Below are positions 59,153 to 64,000 of a DNA stretch of 64,000 nucleotides, in pieces (position 1 is the first letter of the stretch; each line of letters starts with the position of its first letter). This DNA comes from Orobanche coerulescens (Eukaryota; Streptophyta; Magnoliopsida; Lamiales; Orobanchaceae), in contig CM065817.1 of NCBI GenBank assembly GCA_033398695.1, forward strand, positions 68,746,001-68,810,000, given 5' to 3'. The notes beneath the pieces are model-generated. The model had not been told where the DNA came from. It ran no database searches and was given only the letters and a program-made list of their open reading frames with translations. The translations under genes and the position numbers were made by a program.

Positions 59153-60798
59153 GACCTGGACGGGTTTTTGAGGTCATTTATCTCATTTTCTTCACCTTGT
59201 CCGAGAGAGAGAGCTTGAGGAAGAGATTTTTCTTCATCAATCACTTGAGTACTCGGTTTTCATCATCTTCATTCGGTTGTGAAGCTTGGATAGTCGATCT
59301 AACGCGTGTTCATCGGATCAAAGTATTTGGATCTTCTAAGGTAATATTCTTCAAACATCTTGGATTTTGATTTTGTGTTGAGATATGATGTTTTGGACGT
59401 TATAATCATGTTGTATGAAAAGATGTACGTATGATTATGAGTGTGTATGAATATTCATTGGATTATTGAAGGTTATTCAAGAACACTTTGAATATTGAGT
59501 TGGATTTGGGGGTTTTCGATTAGCTGTTGTTGAAATCACGAATTTGGATATTCATATTGGATTTTTGATTATATTGAAGATGTTTTGTCGGTTTGAAACA
59601 CTTCTTGGAGATTTGATATTGGTATAGTTAAGGTTTGGTTGTAAACAATCGAAGTTTGGTCACAACGTGTTTGATATAATGCCCCAATGAACTTGGTTTA
59701 GTCGTATCGACGTTTTGAGTTAGTTATCATCGTGTTTGATTCGTATGTTGAATGGATTGTTGGTAATTGTGTTATTCAAGGTTGTTCGAGCGACCGACAT
59801 CTCATTTAGGATGTTTTTTCGTGGAAGGACATTTGTCACCGGTGTTGTGTAAGTTAATTCCTACTCGGTTAAAAGGATATTCATTCCTTTTGTTGTTGTT
59901 CATTCATAATCATAACTCATTCATAATGTATTAACCGTATTAAGACTTGTAATTTTCGAATAATCACTTCATTCACGAGGAACGACGGTTCCAATCATTT
60001 CATTGAGCTATCATTCACTTCACTATTATTTTCATCTCGGTGAGTCATTCTTGACTTTGTCAGATTATTATTCATTGATATTCATTATGGTCATTCTCGT
60101 TTACATGACCTTCTGGGTTCATATTGCATGGCTGGATGTGGATGTGTGGAATTTTTAGTCGAGCACACGATAGTCATGTGTTGGGTTCACCAATACATTG
60201 GACTGTGCACACGGTAATGCTTACCTCCGTGAGACTAATTAGGTACAAGGACTGGTGTGTCCGGGCACTCGTCTTGTACACTTGCACAGAACATTACGGG
60301 CTTATTATGATGCTCCTCTTCAGCTTAAATTCATAACTAAGGATATTTCATAATTGAGATATATCATGATTGTGTATATTCAACCCTTGAGGATTGTTGT
60401 TCTGTGTAAGTGACCCCGTTGGGGGATATTGTTTTCAGGTCATGACAAGGCAAAAGCACGGGAACAGAACGTTGACGGCGAGGAGTCTCAGTGATACTAG
60501 TAGGGGGCCCCAATCCTTTCAGTCATTCATGTTGTCGTCATTTATTTTCCGCTGCAGTTTTCCATTTGGATACTCCGTTTCATTCAGTGTTGTGTATTTT
60601 ATCTTCATATAAAATATACATGTATTCGATATTATCTTAGGTGTGTTGAAATGAAACTCCTCGTCGGAGTAATTGATGATATAATGTGGTTCGGTACTAC
60701 AATTATATTATTTAATTCATTAATTTTCATTTTCCTGGTGGGTCCCAGTCGGGGGTCCACGGCACTGTAATATCCGCCTAGTTTGGGGTGTTACAGAG

Positions 60799-60815
60799 TT
60801 GGTATCAGAACGTGG
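60799..60815 (+). other. Primer binding site of gypsy D
   Basis: TTGGTATCAGAACGTGG starts four bases after the LTR end. TGGTATCAGA matches the usual complement to the initiator tRNA-Met 3' end. Confidence 0.8.
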
Positions 60816-61271
60816 TTTTGAATACTACCTTCCGATTCATGTCTCATTTGGAATCATCATCATCAGACTAGTATCATTGGTCTTTCGCGTCACGTGTGAC
60901 CTGTGCAAATGCTGAGCCCATCAGACCGAAAGAACTGTAAGACTTCTAACGCCATGGTATAATTTCTGGCAATAATCATTCATTCATAATTCATCAGTTA
61001 ACGATCCTCAAACATCATTTTCATTTCGATCATATTGATCATGTTAACTCATTAATCACTCATTTCATTTCATTACTCATTTGTTAATCTTGAAGATCAT
61101 ATCATTAATCTTGTTAACTTGTTCAAGATAATCGTTTCAAGAATATCATCAGATAATCATGTCACCTTAGTTAATCATTCATGTAATCACTGTATTAGAG
61201 CACGTACGCTCATTTTCATCATTTCATGACGTAAATCATAATGCGGTGCTCATACGAGATCTATGATTATC
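60816..61271. other. Gypsy D leader
   Basis: No ORF of note. TCATT/ATCAT-rich sequence between the PBS and the first gag-like ATG. Confidence 0.5.
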
Positions 61272-62442
61272 ATGCGACCTCCCTACTTCAGTATGGAGAG
61301 AGCTGTCAGGGGACGCACGGGGAGAGGCCGCGGTGCGGGCCGAAACCCGGGAAATGATCACTCACTGTTGGGAAATCGTACCCAGGACTCAGCTCGATTG
61401 GAAGATGTTCGGTTTGATCCACTCAATTTATGCGGGTCATGATGACCCATATGCAATTGCTTAATCATCATTGCGCCACTCTGGCCGAATTAATCGAGAG
61501 AACTCTCCCGTATGAGCCTGCTGCTAAGGAAATTGCTGAGCAACAACCTTCACCTGTCATCAAGAAATCAACGAAGCGTAATTAGTCCTAAGGCGGTCAG
61601 TCAACCTTCAAGAAGCCTCGTGCGAGTCTTAACTTTTCTGAGCGATCTCCTACGGCGCCTAATCCTGCGGGTTCTCAGTCCCGAGCGGCCAGATCAGCCA
61701 TCACCTGTTTCAACTGTGGAGCACCGGGTCATTACAGCACTAAGTGTCTGAAACCATCTATCACGTGCCATAATTGTGGGATTGTTGGGCATAAGGCCCG
61801 TTTTTGCCGAAGGGACTCTAAGCCGACTCCGATGGCATCTTAGGCCCCGAAGCAATCAGCGATTCAGAATCAGACTGCTCTGTCAGCGTCGTTTAAGAAG
61901 ACGGAAGCGAAAAAAGGAGGAGCTCATATTTATCATACGGGAGCGTCCGGTCTGGGGGCCGGCAAGTCCCGGATTCACGCAATGAAGAGGACCGGCGATC
62001 CGGAGGCCCGAATGATCTCAGGCATACTCGTAATTCTATCTCAACCTGTGTGAACCCTTTTTGATACTGGTACATCGCATTCATTCATTTCCGAATCATA
62101 TTTGTATAGACTTCACTTGGATAGTCCTATTAATTATAGACCTTATATCATTGGTCTACCTGTCGGTAGAAGAATTCTCGGAAATCATGAGGTTAAGAAC
62201 TCACCGAATTAAGCTTAATGACCGCGATTGGTTGGTAGACCTAATCGTGGTGGATTTACCTTAGGATGATGTAATATTGGGTATTAGTTGGATGGATCGT
62301 CATGATGCCATCCTCAGTGTTCGTAAGCGTATGGTCACTATCATTTCAGTCATTGGAGCCGAGTGTGTATTTCAGGGAGGTAATCCCCATTGTTCCAGAA
62401 GAATCATTAATATGATGAAAGCAGTGAAATTACTCAATCAGA

Positions 62443-62763
62443 GATGTTCAATCATTCATTGTATCATTGTCATCGATTGGCCGTTCTAAGGCAATCGAGG
62501 TTTTCAATCATTTATTGTATCATTGTCATCGATTGGCCGTTCTAAGGCAATCGAGGTGTTCAATCATTCATTGTATCATTATCATCGATTGGCCGTTCTA
62601 AGGCAATTGAGGTGTTCAATCGTTCATTGTATCATTGTCATCGATTGGCCGTTGTAAGGCAATCGAGGTGTTCAACCATTCACTGTATCATTGTCATCGA
62701 TTGACCGTTGTAAGGCAATCGAGGTGTTCAACCATTCGTGGTATCATTGTTATCGATTGACGA
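62443..62763 (+). repeat. 56-bp tandem repeat (about 6 copies) in gypsy D
   Basis: The element GTATCATTGTCATCGATTG recurs at exactly 56-bp steps (62461, 62517, 62573, 62629, 62685, 62741). It lies in the protease-RT linker. As 56 is not a multiple of 3, each extra unit shifts the frame. Confidence 0.95.
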
Positions 62764-63076
62764 TGTACTCCCAGACAAGCTACCTGGTTTACCTCCACCG
62801 AGGGATGTGGAATCCACAATAGAGTTGGAGCCTGGTACGTCCCCATTATCGAAGGCACCACATCGGATGGCCCCGACCGAAATGCAGGAGTTGAAGAATC
62901 AACTAGAGGAATTATTCGAGAAAGGTTATACCAACCGAGTGCGTCCCCGTAGGGCGCACCCGTGTTATTTTGTCAAGAAGAAGGATGGTTCGTTTCGTTC
63001 GTGTATTGATTATCGGGAGTTGAACAGGGTGACGATCAAGAATAAGTATCCTCTACCGCGTATTGATGATCTCTTA

Positions 63077-63469
63077 GGCTCTGTTCTTTTAGACTGAATG
63101 AAATCAATCGAATCAATTGAATCGAATGGATTCGAATCGAATCAATCGAATCGAATCGAATGGAATCGAATCGAATCGAATCGAATCGAATCGCAATATA
63201 TATTAAGGGTAAATAATAATAATAATGGTAAATAATAATAATGATAGTAATTAACAACAACAACGATAATAGTAATATTATTAGTAATAATAACAATAAT
63301 AATAATTAAGATTAATAATAAAAATAAGAAGAAGAAGAACGAAGTTTAATCGAATCGAATCAACCGAACCGAATCAATCGAATGGACTGAATCGAACTAA
63401 ATCGAATCGAATGGACTCGAATCGAATCAATCAATCAAAACTGAAAAATAAGTCCAAAAGAACAGGGCC
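63077..63469. mobile_element. Tourist-like (PIF/Harbinger) MITE in gypsy D RT, 393 bp
   Basis: Terminal inverted repeats GGCTCTGTTCTTTTAGACT and GGCCCTGTTCTTTTGGACT (2 mismatches in 19). It is flanked by TTA on both sides (63074-63076, 63470-63472), the 3-bp target site of PIF/Harbinger elements. Removing it with one TTA rejoins the RT frame (DDLLDQL). The interior is an AATCG(A)-type and AAT-rich simple repeat with no coding capacity. Confidence 0.9.
63100..63440. repeat. GAATC/AAT simple repeats inside the MITE
   Basis: AATCGAATCGAATGG-type pentamer repeats occupy both ends of the MITE core (63105-63192 and 63345-63435), with (AAT)n in the centre (63205-63330). Confidence 0.9.
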
Positions 63470-64000
63470 TTAGATCAACTTTAGGGAGCTTCAGTATTTT
63501 TCCAAGATCGACTTAAGATCTGGATATCATCAGTTGCGAATTCGAGAGTCGGATATCGCGAGGGTGGCGTTTCGAACACGCTATGGTCATTATGAGTTCG
63601 TGGAGTTAATTAATGCACTAATGCACCTGCGGTATTCATGGAGTTAATGAATCGGGTTTTCATCGACTTTTTGGATCAGTTTGTGGTTGTCTTCATTGAT
63701 GACATTTTAATTTATTCTCGTGACCGAGAGGACCACGAGTTTCACCTTCATCAGGTGCTCGACGTGTTGAGACGAGAGCAACTTTATGGAAAGTTTTCCA
63801 AATGTGAGTTCTGGATGTCCGAAGTGACGTTTCTCGGGCATGTAATTTCATCAGACGGTGTGTGTGTTGATCCTCAAAAGACGGAGGCTATCCGAGATTG
63901 GTTACCTCCGAAGAATGTTAAGGAAATTCGAAGCTTTCTCGGATTAGCTGGTTATTATCAACGGTTTGTGGAAGGATTTTTCTAAAATTGCTCAACCATT

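Larger units (their letters stand above)
58232..60795 (+). repeat. Gypsy D 5' LTR (2564 bp)
   Basis: TGTAATACCTGC ... TTTGGGGTGTTACA, with near-inverted termini (TGTAATAC/GTGTTACA), followed within a few bases by the PBS. U3 is about 910 bp and ends at the TATA (59145). The remaining 1.6 kb is R/U5, with the GACCCCGTTGGGGG block (about 60411) shared with gypsy A and C. Confidence 0.88.
61272..63985 (+). pseudogene. Gypsy D gag-pol, heavily eroded
   Basis: The ATG at 61272 opens a basic, Arg/Gly-rich gag N-terminus (RGRTGRGRGAGR). The gag core is deleted (about 61480). Two zinc knuckles follow (CFNCGAPGHYSTKC, CHNCGIVGHKARFC, about 61700-61810). Then comes protease DTGTSHSFIS (about 62066), preceded by a TGA in place of the usual codon. 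RT starts at about 62760 ([33 protein letters not shown]), is interrupted by a MITE (63077-63469), and resumes with [16 protein letters not shown]. It has an indel near 63600-63625 and FIDDILIYS at about 63690. A one-base frameshift follows near 63980. Multiple stops make it inactive. Confidence 0.88.
58232..64000 (+). mobile_element. Ty3/gypsy element D (chromovirus/Tekay-like), inserted in copia B
   Basis: The + strand carries a 5' LTR (58232-60795), PBS, eroded gag, zinc knuckles, protease, RT; the window ends in RT/RNase H. It interrupts the copia B integrase, so it is younger than copia B. It holds a 56-bp tandem repeat and a MITE. Possible target-site bases are CAAAA at 58227-58231. Confidence 0.9.

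Noticed and set aside
63036..63296. Leu/Ile-rich minus-strand ORF
   Set aside because: Translation of simple repeats within the MITE.
1..64000. Fungal RIP as the source of the C-to-T stops
   Set aside because: The retroelement lineages and poly(A) signals are of plants. Stops are few and partly at CpG, which fits methylation decay better than RIP.

Overview
This window reads as repeat-dense nuclear DNA of a flowering plant, probably a eudicot. It holds a nested pile of LTR retrotransposons: chromovirus-type Ty3/gypsy with chromo-like integrase tails, Athila-type Ty3/gypsy, and several Ty1/copia lineages, plus at least one Tourist-like MITE. No host gene is recognisable, and I see no tRNA, rRNA or organellar insert. 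The 3' ORF found in two copia elements resembles proteins I associate with Lamiales retroelements; that is a weak lineage hint.

Layout, left to right. (1) 1-3946: Ty3/gypsy A (+), gag-pol in one frame with three nonsense codons, then a piece of its LTR. (2) 3947-9379: copia A (+), the 3' part of pol, a 20-bp tandem repeat, an internal TATA, a long decayed 3' ORF and a poly(A) region. (3) 9380-16502: Athila-like element (-), with its 3' LTR, a long noncoding 3' domain and a pol reading frame cut off inside the protease. (4) 16503-35305 and 35457-54239: two direct copies of an ~18.8-kb block, about 2% different where compared by eye, separated by 151 bp of other sequence. Each copy holds a copia LTR fragment, a gypsy C LTR plus integrase tail (-), an LTR-like AC-rich stretch, copia E (-) with 5' LTR, leader, gag and partial pol, a short copia F scrap (+), and the 3' LTR and 3' ORF end of copia B (-). 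(5) 51835-58231: the larger part of copia B (-), continuous across the right edge of block copy 2, so copy 2 is probably the original. (6) 58232-64000: gypsy D (+), inserted in copia B, with a 2.56-kb 5' LTR, PBS, eroded gag-pol, a 56-bp tandem repeat and a precise MITE insertion in RT.

The most unusual signal is shared by elements of different lineages. Immediately upstream of the TATA box, three elements carry arrays of a ~12-bp, CpG-centred palindrome, and each element has its own word: TTACGGCCGTAA (gypsy D, 17 copies), GTGCCGCGGCAC (Athila, 5 in the LTR and 10 more before a second TATA after pol) and TAGCGYGCGCTA (gypsy C, about 10). In three of four arrays the last palindrome lies about 8-11 bp from the TATA. 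A fourth, weaker GC-rich repeat lies in the copia E leader. The word differs while the layout is shared, which suggests a cis-element system specific to each family (a binding platform for an element or host factor, or an RNA dimerisation signal). The second notable feature is a pol-distal 3' ORF, with its own TATA-like promoter, in two divergent copia elements.
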